Source: Vicinamibacteria bacterium
GTDB taxonomy: Bacteria > Acidobacteriota > Vicinamibacteria > Vicinamibacterales > UBA8438
Assembly (NCBI GenBank): GCA_022821235.1
Contig: JAJEEA010000538.1
Location: forward strand, 1 to 48,144
DNA: 48,144 nt
Direction: 5' to 3'
A program made the translations under genes and the position numbers. This document shows positions 1-8,473 of the stretch, one piece after another. A model generated the notes under the pieces. The model was not told the DNA's origin and searched no databases. It saw only the letters and a list, made by a program, of their open reading frames with translations. Numbering within the stretch: the first letter of the stretch is position 1; each line of letters starts with the position of its first letter.

Positions 1-855
1 GACGATCTCGGAGCCGACTCGTACCGGCCGGCCGTCCCGGAACCGGTCCCTCCTCAAGCTGCGGACGCGAGTAGTGGCCATCGGTCACTCCCTCTCGCGG
101 CGAGTCGCGTCCGGCCTCATGCCGGCCCGCGCTCGCGCGCACACTTCCGGCCGCGGGACTCCTGCCCGCGATTCCGGAGTCAGGGAGCCCCGCAGGGGAC
201 CGCTGCCCGGGGTGTCTAATCGACCGGCCGATGGTTTTCGGCGCCGGCGTTCAGGCCGGCCGGCCTGAGAGAGCGGCGCCCTCGTCGGGCACGGCGGTGG
301 TGGTGTCGAGGAAGTGCCGGCCTGCGGCGAAGCCGCGTTTCTTGCCGGCGCCGTCAAGGTGGAAAGCGGAGATTCGATGCCCCGGGCGTTCAGCGGCGGC
401 GCCGCTCCGCGGTGCCGTCCTTGACGCCGGAATCTGCGAGAGGCGCACCCGTCTGGCCGGCCCGCAGTTCAGGCCGGCCGGGTGCGCCGTCGCAAGGGCA
501 GGGGTTCGCCGCCCATCCCGCGGCCGTCGCCCTTCACGGCCACGGGATGGAGGCCGGACCGCGGTTCCAGGTCCGGCCGGGGGCGGCGTCCGCCCCGCCG
601 GCGGCTGCCGGCGTTCGGAGCGGGGTCGCCCTTCAAACCCCGCTCCGGGGGCGGATGGGAGGACTGTGCGTGCAAGCCAGCCTCTCAGGCCTGCGCGGCG
701 TGAGCGGGAGCGGGTTGTTTGGCGGGAGGGGGGTGGAGTCGACGACCGGCGCGGTGGCGGGCCCGCGCGGCGGTTTCCGGGGTGGCGCGAGGCGCCGGGG
801 CTGCGCGACGGTCTTCCCGCTCCACGTGGCCAGCCGCAGCCGGACGCAACGGTCT
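1..855. other. Gene-poor left end downstream of the relaxase
   Basis: No convincing gene is visible here on either strand. The open frames are long only because of the very high GC content, and their translations are low-complexity Arg/Pro/Ala/Gly strings without recognisable domains. The stretch lies 3' of the relaxase gene and contains GC-rich inverted and direct repeats, including a perfect palindrome at 251-268 and a second copy of its left arm at 468-481. Confidence 0.5.
251..268. repeat. Perfect 18-bp palindrome
   Basis: TCAGGCCGGCCGGCCTGA equals its own reverse complement. The 14-base word TTCAGGCCGGCCGG that includes its left arm occurs at 250-263 and again at 468-481. Its role is unknown. 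It could be a protein-binding site, a terminator-like structure or simply GC-rich drift at the distal end of the mobilizable element. Confidence 0.6.
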
Positions 856-3800
856 TCATCGATCCAGGCCGCGTCCCCGGTCTCTCGTCCGCTTTCGCTC
901 GGGCGGCGGCCTGTCGGCGGCGCGTTCGCGCTCTCGCGCCCGTTCCCGTGCCTGCCCTTGCTTGAGCCGGGTCGCCTCTTCGCGCCGGATGAGCTCCTGA
1001 ACGGCCCGGATCCTGACCGTGACCTCCCAGACGGGCCGCGCGGCCGCACGCGCCGCCATCATCTTCCCGTGCAGGCGGCGCGCGTCGCCCCCGCAGGCGC
1101 GGTTGATCGCGGCCGCCTCGAGCTCCCGCTTCTTCCGGTCGTCCTTCCGGCGGTCGGCCCGCTTGTACCGCCAGCCGTTGTGAACCTTCCGGACCGCCTC
1201 CTCCGCGCGCTTCAGGACGGCCCGCCATTCCGCCGAGTGCGAGTACTCGGCCGGCAACCGGCTCTCGTAGTCGCTCAGGTGCGCCCTGGTGACCAGCTGG
1301 CGCTCGGTCCGATCCGGGGCCCAGGCGCCAACCGTGGTCCGCCGGGTCACCTCCTCGACGGCCTTGTCGCTCCAGGCCGGCGCGGGCTTGGCGAGAGCGG
1401 CCGGCAGCTCGCCCGGTTCGACCGTGGTCCATCTCGAGTAGGACCCTTCCCGCTCGAAGAGCCGGTTGGGGCTCGACGCGCCCGCGGCCAGCTTCTCGAA
1501 GTCCGGACGGCGAACGTCGGCCGCGTGCTCGGGCCACTCCCGGCAGTACCGCTCCTTGAAGGCGGCGGGTCGAGGCCGGCCCGCTTCGGCCGGGCGCTCC
1601 GCGGAGGCCGCCGGCCCGCGAGCGGCCGCCGCGGCCGGGCCGGGCGAACGGCCGAACAGCCGCTCGATCCGAGTCCGCAGCCAGTCGTAGAGCCGCTGAA
1701 CGAGGTTGCGCGGCGCCGGCGGCTCGGCCTTCTCGGCCGCGAACGTTCTCACGAGGGCGCGGTCCGAGAGATCCTGCGAGACGCGCCGGCCCGCACGGCC
1801 GACCTCCGTGGTTTCGTCGAAACGGCCACCCGCGTACTGGCACGCCGTGCTGGTGGCGTCGGGGAAGCGCCGTTCCGTCTCGAGGACCACCTCGTGTTCC
1901 CGGTGTCGCCGAGTGGCGACCTCCCGGCGGCCGGAGTCCCGCTCGGCGGCGTCGAGCGCCCGGTCGATGCGGGCCGGGCGGGTCCCTGACCGCCACGACG
2001 GGTCCTCCGCCTCGAGGGCCTCGATGAGTGCGTCGGCCGACGCGGGGTCGGCCAACAGCCGCTTCACGCGAGAGTTGCGCTGCGCGATGGCCGCCTGCTG
2101 GCGCCGCGCCTCGGCCCGCTCCTCCTCGAGGCGCGCGGCGGCGGTGGCGGCGGCAAGGACAGCCGCTCTCCGGCCAGGCTCCGAACGGTTCAAGGCGTCG
2201 ATGATCGTGCCGGCCGAGAGACGCTGGTCGGCCGCGGCGTCGAGGGCCTCGGTCGTGCGCTCCACGGCCGCGAGGCCGGCCGCGTGCGTCTCGCCGGTTT
2301 CGTAGACCGCATGAACATCGGCGGAGCGCAAGTCGACCTTCGACCGCGCCGCCTCGGCCTGCGCCGCCTCCGTGGCCGTCTCCCGCTCGCCCGCCGCGAG
2401 GGCCCTGTCGAGGGCCGCCGTGTCGAACCGGCCCGGACCGTCGCCGAGGATCTCGCGGTAGCGGGCGGCGGCGGCCTCGTCCGACCGCACGGCGCGAAGG
2501 CGTTCAAGGCGCCCGCCGTCGGACTCCGCCGCGCTCAGCGCCGCATCCTGGTTCCCGCGCGTCGTCGTGGGGTTCCCGTCCACGCCCCACTTCGGATCGA
2601 TGTCCGCCAGGTGGGCGTGGTACAGGTCCATGCCCCCGATGCCGATGCCGAGCGCCTCGACGCGGGCCTTCGCCGCGGCCGCCTGCTCGATGACGGCCCA
2701 GCCGTCGGCGAGCGTCTCCGCCTCCCGGTCGTCGTCGCCGAGGACATCGCGCCGGGCGTTGCGGAGAAGCTCCTCGCCGCCGGCGGCCTTCAGCAGGTCG
2801 CCTTCCTCGAGCTCGAGCCCGGCGTACTCCCCCTCGAGCAGGTCCTCCGCCCGGTCGATGATCAGCGCCCGCTCCTCGAAGCCGCCGTCGCCGAAGACCG
2901 CGCCGCGCGCCGCCAGCTCTTCCGCCGCCTCGGCCAGCAGCCGGTCGTCGCCCGTGGCCGCGAGGACCCGTTCCTGACGCCGGTCGAGCTCATCCCCCAC
3001 CCGCTGCTCCGCCGCTCGGACCACCGACTCGCGCTCGGCCGGGGTCGGCGGCGCCGCCGCATCACCGCCGGCCCGGGCCTGCTCCGCCGCCGACAGATGC
3101 CGCCGGCCCAGCGGGACCGACCGGAGCGCTTCCTCGCGAGCCCCCAGCTCCTCGTCGACTCGTTGCGCAATCCGTTCCAGAACGGATTCCCGCTTCGCCA
3201 AGCTCTGCGCCGCCGCCGCCGAGGCGACGGCCTCCCCGTACTCCTCCCTCAGCAACGTCGAGCCGGTCGACGTCGCCATGAGCGACTCCTCGCGGCCGGC
3301 GAGATCCGCGCGTTCCTCCCGTTCCCGCTCGCCCGCCGCGAGGGCCCTGTCGAGGGCCGCCGTGTCGAACCGGCCCGGACCGTCGTCGAGGACCTCGCGG
3401 TAGCGGGCGGCGGCGGCCTCGTCCGACAGCACGGCGCGAAGGCGCCCGCTGCGCGCGATGTCGGACTCCGCCGCGCTCAGCGCCGCATCCTGGTTCCCGC
3501 GCGTCGTCGCGGCGTTCCCGTCCACGCCCCACTTCGGATCGATGCCCGCCAGGTGGGCGTGGTACAGGTCCAGGCCCCCGACGCCGAGCGCCTCGATGCG
3601 GGCCTTCGCCGCAGCCGCCTGGTCGATGACGGCCCGGCCGTCGACGAGCGTCTCCGCCTCCCGGTCGGGGGCGCCGAGGACATCGCGACGGGCGGTGCGG
3701 AAAAACTCCTCAGCGGTCGTGTCCTTCCGCAGATCCGCTTCCTCGAGCTCGAGCTCGGCGCGGTCCGTCTCCAGCAGGTCTTCCGCACGGTCGATGATCA

Positions 3801-5316
3801 GCGCCCGCTCCTCGAAGCCGCCGTCGCCGGAGACCGCGCCGCGCTCCGTCAGCTCTTCGGCCGCCTCGGCCAGCAGCCGGTCGTCCCCCGTGCCCGCGAG
3901 GACCCGTTCCTCGCGCCGGTCGAGCTCATCCCTCACGCGCTGCTCCGCCGCTCGGACCACCGACTCGCGCTCGGCCGGGGTCGGCGGCGCCGCCGCATCA
4001 CCGCCGGCCCGGGCCTGTTCCGCCGCCGACAGATGCCGCCGGCCCGGCGCGACCGACCGGAGCGCTTCCTCGCGGGCCCCCAGATCCTCGTCGACCCATT
4101 GCGCGACCCGTTGGAGAACGGATTCCCGCTCCGCGAAGCTCTGCCGCGGCGCATCCGCGGCGCCACCCTCCCCGTACTCCTCCCTCAGCAACGTCGAGCC
4201 GGTCGACGTCGCCATGAGCGACTCCTCGCGGGCGGCGAGGTCCGCGCGGAGACGGCCTTCCACCGTCTCCACGGCGCGTTCTCTCTCGCCCGGCGTCAGA
4301 CGGCCGCCGGCGCGGGCCAGGACCGACTGGTGCGCCTCCTCCAGCCACTGCCCGCCCGCCGAGGTCGCCCGCACCGACTCCTCGCGGGCGGCCAGCCCGG
4401 CCCGCCGTTCGTCGGCCGCCGCCTCCGCCTCCATCGCCGCGATACGCGCGTCGAGCGCCGCAACCTGCGACCTCGCCTCGGCCGCCTCCGTCGCGGCACG
4501 CGCATACGCCGACCGGGCCTCCTGGGCGGAAGCCGACGCCTCCTCGTGCGCGGCGTACCGGTCCGGCTTCAGCTCCGGCGCCCCCGACGACCGGTCCTCC
4601 CAGCTGTGCTTCGCCGCCGGCCCGATGTGCACCGACGGCGGGTTCAGCAGAAGATGCTCCTCCTCGACCGCGTCGCCGGCCTCGCGCGCACGCGCCAGTT
4701 GCGTGGCGTGGCTCTCCGACGTCACCCGGTCGTCCACGCCGGCCCGGTCGAACGCCAAGTTCATCTCCGCTGCCCACGCTTGCCGCGTCTCCTCCAGCCA
4801 CGCCCGCGGCTTCGTCCGCTCCGTCTTCCTCGCGCCCCCCGACGCCGGATCGCCCTTCTTCGGCGCCGCCCGCCGGAACCATTGCTCCGCTCCGCGCGCC
4901 ACCCCGTCGTTCACTCGCTCCGAGAACACTAGGTGCAGGTGCGGGTTGTCCGCCACCCCCGGCTTCTTCGACTCGCCGGCGTGCACCGCCAGCGTGTACG
5001 GCAGCTTGCCCCCCGTCACGTGCGCCGCGAAGCTCCGCGCCAGATCCAGCTGATCGACAGAGTCCAGCGAGTTGGGCAGCGCCGCCGTCAGCGATCGGAA
5101 CAACCGGCCGTTGCTCCGCTCGTGCATGTCGGCCGCCGCCCAGTACAGGCGCGCGTCCGACGACGCGAACGACGGCATCGAGCCCGACTCGAGGTGCACC
5201 ACCTCGTCCTGGCAGGCCGCCTCGTACTTGCCGTCGCGGCTGATGTAGTCGTACTTCGCCGCCGCCGACTGGCCGGTGCCGCGGCTGCCCGTCTTCACGT
5301 TGACGTGGCAATACAT
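856..5316 (-). CDS. mobA: Giant MobA/MobL-type (MOBQ) relaxase with duplicated internal segment
   Basis: This would nick oriT and pilot the transferred strand during conjugative mobilization. The N-terminal ~200 residues are a MobA/MobL domain. It starts MYCHVNVKTGSRGTGQSAAA, followed by Tyr22/Tyr24 as candidate nucleophiles. The metal-binding motif NPHLHLVFSERVNDG carries His126 and His128. From about residue 255 the protein is Ala/Glu/Arg-rich and probably coiled coil, and it contains two copies of a ~310-residue block (about 359-665 and 672-978). A basic C-terminus follows, with segments rich in Trp and charged residues around 1230-1420. At 1486 residues it is much longer than typical MobA/L relaxases, and I see no primase domain. 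The ATG at 5316 is chosen because the family N-terminus begins there. The matching oriT lies 40-70 bases upstream. The frame is intact, so it may be functional. Confidence 0.88.
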   Translation of the reverse strand: MYCHVNVKTGSRGTGQSAAAKYDYISRDGKYEAACQDEVVHLESGSMPSFASSDARLYWAAADMHERSNGRLFRSLTAALPNSLDSVDQLDLARSFAAHVTGGKLPYTLAVHAGESKKPGVADNPHLHLVFSERVNDGVARGAEQWFRRAAPKKGDPASGGARKTERTKPRAWLEETRQAWAAEMNLAFDRAGVDDRVTSESHATQLARAREAGDAVEEEHLLLNPPSVHIGPAAKHSWEDRSSGAPELKPDRYAAHEEASASAQEARSAYARAATEAAEARSQVAALDARIAAMEAEAAADERRAGLAAREESVRATSAGGQWLEEAHQSVLARAGGRLTPGERERAVETVEGRLRADLAAREESLMATSTGSTLLREEYGEGGAADAPRQSFAERESVLQRVAQWVDEDLGAREEALRSVAPGRRHLSAAEQARAGGDAAAPPTPAERESVVRAAEQRVRDELDRREERVLAGTGDDRLLAEAAEELTERGAVSGDGGFEERALIIDRAEDLLETDRAELELEEADLRKDTTAEEFFRTARRDVLGAPDREAETLVDGRAVIDQAAAAKARIEALGVGGLDLYHAHLAGIDPKWGVDGNAATTRGNQDAALSAAESDIARSGRLRAVLSDEAAAARYREVLDDGPGRFDTAALDRALAAGEREREERADLAGREESLMATSTGSTLLREEYGEAVASAAAAQSLAKRESVLERIAQRVDEELGAREEALRSVPLGRRHLSAAEQARAGGDAAAPPTPAERESVVRAAEQRVGDELDRRQERVLAATGDDRLLAEAAEELAARGAVFGDGGFEERALIIDRAEDLLEGEYAGLELEEGDLLKAAGGEELLRNARRDVLGDDDREAETLADGWAVIEQAAAAKARVEALGIGIGGMDLYHAHLADIDPKWGVDGNPTTTRGNQDAALSAAESDGGRLERLRAVRSDEAAAARYREILGDGPGRFDTAALDRALAAGERETATEAAQAEAARSKVDLRSADVHAVYETGETHAAGLAAVERTTEALDAAADQRLSAGTIIDALNRSEPGRRAAVLAAATAAARLEEERAEARRQQAAIAQRNSRVKRLLADPASADALIEALEAEDPSWRSGTRPARIDRALDAAERDSGRREVATRRHREHEVVLETERRFPDATSTACQYAGGRFDETTEVGRAGRRVSQDLSDRALVRTFAAEKAEPPAPRNLVQRLYDWLRTRIERLFGRSPGPAAAAARGPAASAERPAEAGRPRPAAFKERYCREWPEHAADVRRPDFEKLAAGASSPNRLFEREGSYSRWTTVEPGELPAALAKPAPAWSDKAVEEVTRRTTVGAWAPDRTERQLVTRAHLSDYESRLPAEYSHSAEWRAVLKRAEEAVRKVHNGWRYKRADRRKDDRKKRELEAAAINRACGGDARRLHGKMMAARAAARPVWEVTVRIRAVQELIRREEATRLKQGQARERARERERAADRPPPERKRTRDRGRGLDR
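2381..4240 (-). repeat. Tandem in-frame duplication inside the relaxase gene (two units of about 0.94 kb)
   Basis: Two adjacent in-frame blocks encode nearly the same sequence. On the plus strand they lie at about 2381-3304 and 3323-4240. Landmarks are offset by 936-942 bases: GCCATGAGCGACTCCTCGCG is at 3275 (with one change) and 4211, and TCCCGCTCGCCCGCCGCGAG is at 2381 and 3323. Shared protein words include REESLMATSTGSTLLREEYG, GRRHLSAAEQARAGGDAAAP, FEERALIIDRAEDLLE and DPKWGVDGN. Small in-frame indels and many substitutions show that the duplication is not very recent. A shorter related word, LAAREESVRATS, precedes the first unit. Confidence 0.9.
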
Positions 5317-5355
5317 GGCGTCGTGCTCTTCGGGCCGAAGGCTCTCGTCGCACGT

Positions 5356-5389
5356 CGGTTTCGCGCAGCGAAACCGGTAAGTGCGCCCT
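5356..5389 (+). other. oriT: oriT with IncQ/RSF1010-like nic region
   Basis: A perfect 9-bp inverted repeat, CGGTTTCGC (5356-5364) and GCGAAACCG (5368-5376) around a 3-base loop, is followed immediately by GTAAGTGCGCCCT (5377-5389). As I recall the RSF1010/R1162 oriT, it has the same layout: an inverted repeat ending in GAAACCG, then GTAAATGCGCCCT or GTAAGTGCGCCCT. By that analogy the nick would fall between G5385 and C5386 on this strand. Its position between the relaxase and the divergent accessory gene is the usual one for MOBQ systems. A further small GCCC/GGGC hairpin follows at about 5386-5403. Confidence 0.85.
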
Positions 5390-5502
5390 TCGGGTTTCGG
5401 GCTTTTCTTCAGTTGGCGCTGTGGAGCCCAGGTACTCGTGTCCGGTTTTGTCGTTTTCTGTCCATTCTTCGGACCGTCAGATTCATGATATATGCTTGAC
5501 CA

Positions 5503-6036
5503 ATGCAGGCGTCAAGGGGTGCGGCTCAGATCGCGAAGATCAAGAAGCGGCGGCAGGAACTGGCGGCCAAGACGAGGGATGCCGACAAGCGCCTCGCGGA
5601 TCGGCTGCGTCGACTGCAGACGCACGAAATGAAGATCGAGCGCAAGCGGGAGACCCGGCGCAAGATCATCGTCGGGGCCATCGTCCGGGCGGCGCAGACA
5701 TCGCGGACGGACATCAGCCTCGACTGGCTCGAGGAGCAGATCCAGGCCCTGACGCGGCCCGACGACCGCGCTCTCTTCGGTCTCGATGTTGAGCCGTCCG
5801 CTGACGCCACCGACGCGGAGAAGGCCGAGCCGGCAGCCGCGCGATCGGTCCCGATCACCTCCCGGCAGAAGAAGCTGTTGGCCAAGCTCGTCGAGGAGCG
5901 TCCCCGGCTCGCGCGGGAGTTCGGCGTCGACCCCGACAAGCCCGAGCTCGAACAGCTCGGCAAGGCGAAGGCGACCTCCCTGATCGGCGCGATGCTCGAG
6001 CGCGTCAACGCGCAGACGCCGCCCGATGAACGATGA
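5503..6036 (+). CDS. Probable relaxosome accessory (mobilization) protein, coiled coil
   Basis: This 177-residue protein is transcribed away from the relaxase with oriT between them, which is where MOBQ elements keep their DNA-binding accessory protein. The first ~60 residues are strongly basic and helical (KIKKRRQELAAKTRD, then KIERKRETRRK), consistent with a DNA-binding coiled coil. The C-terminal part (ITSRQKKLLAKLVEE, then GKAKATSLIGAML) resembles the short T-x-x-Q...LTK-x-x-A-S-x-L-I helical motif found in small DNA-associated domains. No ribosome binding site precedes the ATG, while a TATATG -10-like word lies 9 bases upstream, so a leaderless transcript is plausible. Its function is inferred mainly from context and it could be another small DNA-binding protein. 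Confidence 0.6.
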   Translation: MQASRGAAQIAKIKKRRQELAAKTRDADKRLADRLRRLQTHEMKIERKRETRRKIIVGAIVRAAQTSRTDISLDWLEEQIQALTRPDDRALFGLDVEPSADATDAEKAEPAAARSVPITSRQKKLLAKLVEERPRLAREFGVDPDKPELEQLGKAKATSLIGAMLERVNAQTPPDER

Positions 6037-6047
6037 CGACTCGTGCG

Positions 6048-6068
6048 GCCGGCCGCCGGGCGGCCGGC
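6048..6068. terminator. GC-rich hairpin between convergent genes
   Basis: GCCGGCCGCC at 6048-6057 is complementary to GGCGGCCGGC at 6059-6068, so a strong stem can form with the innermost pairs opened as loop. It begins 12 bases after the stop of the mobilization gene and lies between two convergent genes, as expected of a bidirectional terminator. There is no T-run on either side, so intrinsic termination is uncertain. Confidence 0.4.
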
Positions 6069-6198
6069 GACTGTCGCCGGGCAGCCGTCGGTTCGTGCGG
6101 GGCGTCAGTGTCGAGCCGGTGGTGGGAAGTGAGCGGAAGGGCAGGTCGTCGAGGACGAGGAATCGGCCGGCGGGCGCCGTGACGCGGGGCAGGATCCG

Positions 6199-7197
6199 TC
6201 ACCGCTCCCTCGTCCCCACGCCCGCCGGCGGGTCGGCCAACTGGTCGCCAAGCGCTCCGGACTCGTTGCGGGACGTTTCCGAGCGCCGGGACAGCAACTG
6301 CGCCAACTGCTTCACGTTCTCGACCTGCTGGAGGAGATCCTGCATGTCGGAGCGGCGGGCCGAACCCTGCTTGAGCCAGCCCGTGATCCGCCGGTTGAGG
6401 GAAGAGGTCGTCTCTTCGAGTTGTTCCGCCACCGCGGCCTGGAGCTCCGGTTCCTCGTCGAACAGCGCCCGCCACAGACCGGTGAGTCGGCCAGGGTGCC
6501 AGTCGGGAAGCCGGTACACCGGGTCCGACGGTACGAGCCAACCGCGGTACACGGCCAGGATGACGCCGCGGTCGTCGACGTCCTTGCGCTTCCACCGCTC
6601 GGGGACCAGGTCCTGGTGGCCGTTTGGCTTGGGCGCGTCCCAGGCGGCCACCGCGTAGGTGGTCGCCGTCATCCTGATCAGCCACCGCAGCCCTTCGCGC
6701 CCCTTCCGGTCCCGGAGCCAGATCCGCTGACCGGGTTCGAGCTTCGCGCACGGAGAGACGAGGCAGAGGTCAGCCGACCCGATGCCGGTCGGGACCATCG
6801 AGTAGCCGTGGAACACCGCGTAGAACGCCTGCGGGTCGTCGAGGTCCACCGGCGCCGGCCTCGTCTGCTCCTGCTCCTCGCTCTCCATCAAGAAGACCTC
6901 CGGCGACGGCGGCGACAACACCCGCACCGGCAGTTGGACGCTCGGGTCGAAGCGAGTCAGCGAGCGGGAGGGTTCTGCGCCGTCGGCCTCGACCTGAACA
7001 TCCCGCGACGGACCGATGTAGAGCTCCATGCCGAGGGCGCGGCAGATCTGCTCTGCGCGGTTCAGGCGGGGGACGTGCCCGTTCAAGACCGACCGGATGG
7101 CGTCCTGCGGGAGACCGCTGTTGACGGCGGCCCGGTACCGGGACTGTCCTGTTTCCGCGAGCCGACGCCGGATCGCCTCCGCGAAATCGATGGTCAT
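6199..7197 (-). CDS. CI-like repressor: XRE-type HTH plus degenerate S24 peptidase-like domain
   Basis: This is a 332-residue regulator probably controlling the mobile element. Residues about 4-62 form a helix-turn-helix (AVNSGLPQDAIRSVLNGHVP, then AEQICRALGMELYIG). Residues about 120-220 resemble a LexA/CI S24 fold, and FHGYSMVPTGIGSADLCLV carries the expected nucleophile Ser133. In the strand where LexA-type proteins have the general-base Lys (VKRL), this protein reads LRWL with Arg171. Classical autocleavage is therefore doubtful. A ~110-residue charged C-terminal extension is unusual. The internal ATG at 7197 is preferred over the longer frame (to 7275) because the HTH begins there and a -10-like TATACT lies just upstream. 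It is convergent with the mobilization gene. Confidence 0.75.
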   Translation of the reverse strand: MTIDFAEAIRRRLAETGQSRYRAAVNSGLPQDAIRSVLNGHVPRLNRAEQICRALGMELYIGPSRDVQVEADGAEPSRSLTRFDPSVQLPVRVLSPPSPEVFLMESEEQEQTRPAPVDLDDPQAFYAVFHGYSMVPTGIGSADLCLVSPCAKLEPGQRIWLRDRKGREGLRWLIRMTATTYAVAAWDAPKPNGHQDLVPERWKRKDVDDRGVILAVYRGWLVPSDPVYRLPDWHPGRLTGLWRALFDEEPELQAAVAEQLEETTSSLNRRITGWLKQGSARRSDMQDLLQQVENVKQLAQLLSRRSETSRNESGALGDQLADPPAGVGTRER

Positions 7198-7207
7198 CAC
7201 ACTGGAA

Positions 7208-7213
7208 AGTATA
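7208..7213 (-). promoter_or_regulatory. -10-like element of the repressor gene
   Basis: On the minus strand TATACT lies 10 bases before the repressor ATG, preceded by GG. The implied transcript start is within a few bases of the ATG, and no Shine-Dalgarno sequence is visible, so the mRNA would be nearly leaderless. No good -35 box is found at the usual spacing. Confidence 0.4.
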
Positions 7214-7379
7214 CCGTCTCTCAAGATGAACTGGCACTTTACTGGACTCGTGGTCCTGATCCACTTTCGGTACATATACGCATACGTCGGCAGCAGGCCT
7301 CGGGATCGCGGCGGCGAGGACGATCTCCATCCGCCTCATCGCCCGGCCGAGCAGCGTGCCATGACGACGGGAGGTACTG

Positions 7380-7637
7380 GTGTTGGCCCAGCTCTTGACG
7401 GTCATGCAAGTTGCCGCGCAGCTAGGCGTCTCGCGGTCGACCGTGTACAAGATGCTGGAGGATCGGGTGGCCGCGGCTCCTGACCTGCCGAGCCAAGGGG
7501 GGACCGTGGGCGGGGCGCGCGTCGACCCCACGGCGCCCCGGTGCCCTCCCTCTGCACGTTCGGTTCGGGGAACGGCAACGCAACCGCACCGCACGCTCGC
7601 GCCGACGGGCGGCGCACCATCGGCGAAATGCGTGTGA
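7380..7637 (+). pseudogene. Excisionase/HTH_17-type DNA-binding gene, broken after the helix-turn-helix
   Basis: A GTG start preceded by GGGAGG at good spacing opens a frame that begins like a family HTH_17/excisionase domain: LLTVMQVAAQLGVSRSTVYKMLEDR. Similarity stops after about 27 codons. The wing normally reading like G-x-x-P-x-x-R-V-G-x-x is absent, and the rest of the 85-codon frame is low-complexity and Pro/Arg-rich. I read this as the 5' end of a mobile-element excision or regulatory gene truncated by deletion or frameshift near 7460. It is divergent from the repressor, as xis-like genes often are. Confidence 0.5.
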
Positions 7638-7979
7638 CACTGAAACCAACGCTGGGGCGGACATGCAGGCGAGCAAACCGAGGCGAGCAGACGTGAGAGA
7701 ATCGCCGCAACCAAGCTGAGCGAGTTGCCGCCGAGGCGCGGGCGAGCTGGGGACGCCACCACCCCTCAAGCGGTTCATCAAGGGCCCCCGCTACTACTAC
7801 GGCATCGACGCCGAGGTGTGCAGAGCGCTGGCCGCGGTCCGAGCCGCCGCTGGCCGGCACCGTCTTGGGGCGCCGTGATCGTGGTGACCGTCGAGCACGC
7901 GTGCACGGCACCGAGGCGCTGCCGTGGACCCAAGCCCGGAGCGCTTCCTGAACACTGGAGCGGGACCACCCGGGCGTGG

Positions 7980-8256
7980 CGTCGTCGATCCGGGAGGTCG
8001 AGACGAGCCCGCGCTCGCCGACGGCGGCGACTACGACGCCCACCGCGCCGCTTGCGCCGTCGACAGCAGAACGTTCTCGGTCAGAAAACTGACGGAGGAG
8101 GCGGCCCTGCCCGCCGCCCAGCGCGGCGCGGATAGCCAGCTCCCGTCGGCGTCCCCCCGTGTGCCCCAACTGCAGCCCGGCCGCGTAGCCGCAGACGGTC
8201 AACAGCATGGCGCCAACCACCGCGGTCAGCAGCCAGACACTGCCCGCCGTCAGCAA
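7980..8256 (-). pseudogene. Decayed internal fragment of an ADOP/MacB-type permease
   Basis: The minus-strand frame reads LLTAVVGAMLLTVCGYAAGL, then RRRELAIRAALGGGQGRLLR and a hydrophobic stretch. It aligns by eye with the intact permease at 13921-16434 (VLGITGAVLLIACANIANLQ, then GEMAVRLSLGASRRHLLTQL). Only about 90 residues of the middle of the protein remain, with no start, no signal sequence and no neighbouring parts. It is a remnant of a third ADOP-like permease, probably left when the lanthipeptide locus or mobile element was inserted. Confidence 0.6.
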
Positions 8257-8406
8257 GTCCCGCTACGGTTGTACACCGAGCCGCGGAACCGCGCCGGCGC
8301 GAGGTCCGCTCCTGATCCGATCCCACCCCCAGACCCCACCCCACCGCTCCGACCGAGCCCGGCGACAACAGCCGACCGGCCAATCGGATCGCGCTCGACT
8401 TCAGCC

Positions 8407-8436
8407 TTGACACAATGGAAGCGGCTCTTGTAGAGT
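8407..8436 (+). promoter_or_regulatory. Sigma-70-type promoter of the lanthipeptide locus
   Basis: A consensus -35 box TTGACA (8407-8412) is followed after 18 bases by TAGAGT (8431-8436), which matches TATAAT at four positions. The expected start, near 8443, gives a leader of about 30 bases before the precursor ATG at 8474. This is the clearest promoter in the window, and it sits at the left boundary of the lower-GC segment. Confidence 0.6.
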
Positions 8437-8473
8437 GCTCTCGACATTCGTCAACACGGTATGGGGGTGAGTC

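Noticed and set aside
251-1996. Long open frames of 200-580 codons on both strands over the relaxase 3' end and downstream
   Set aside because: They overlap the relaxase in other frames or are low-complexity Arg/Pro/Gly/Ala translations without domains, typical shadows in very GC-rich DNA.
2284-4932. 882-codon plus-strand frame opposite the relaxase repeats
   Set aside because: It is the antisense of the relaxase duplication. Its apparent internal repeats are explained by the real gene on the minus strand.
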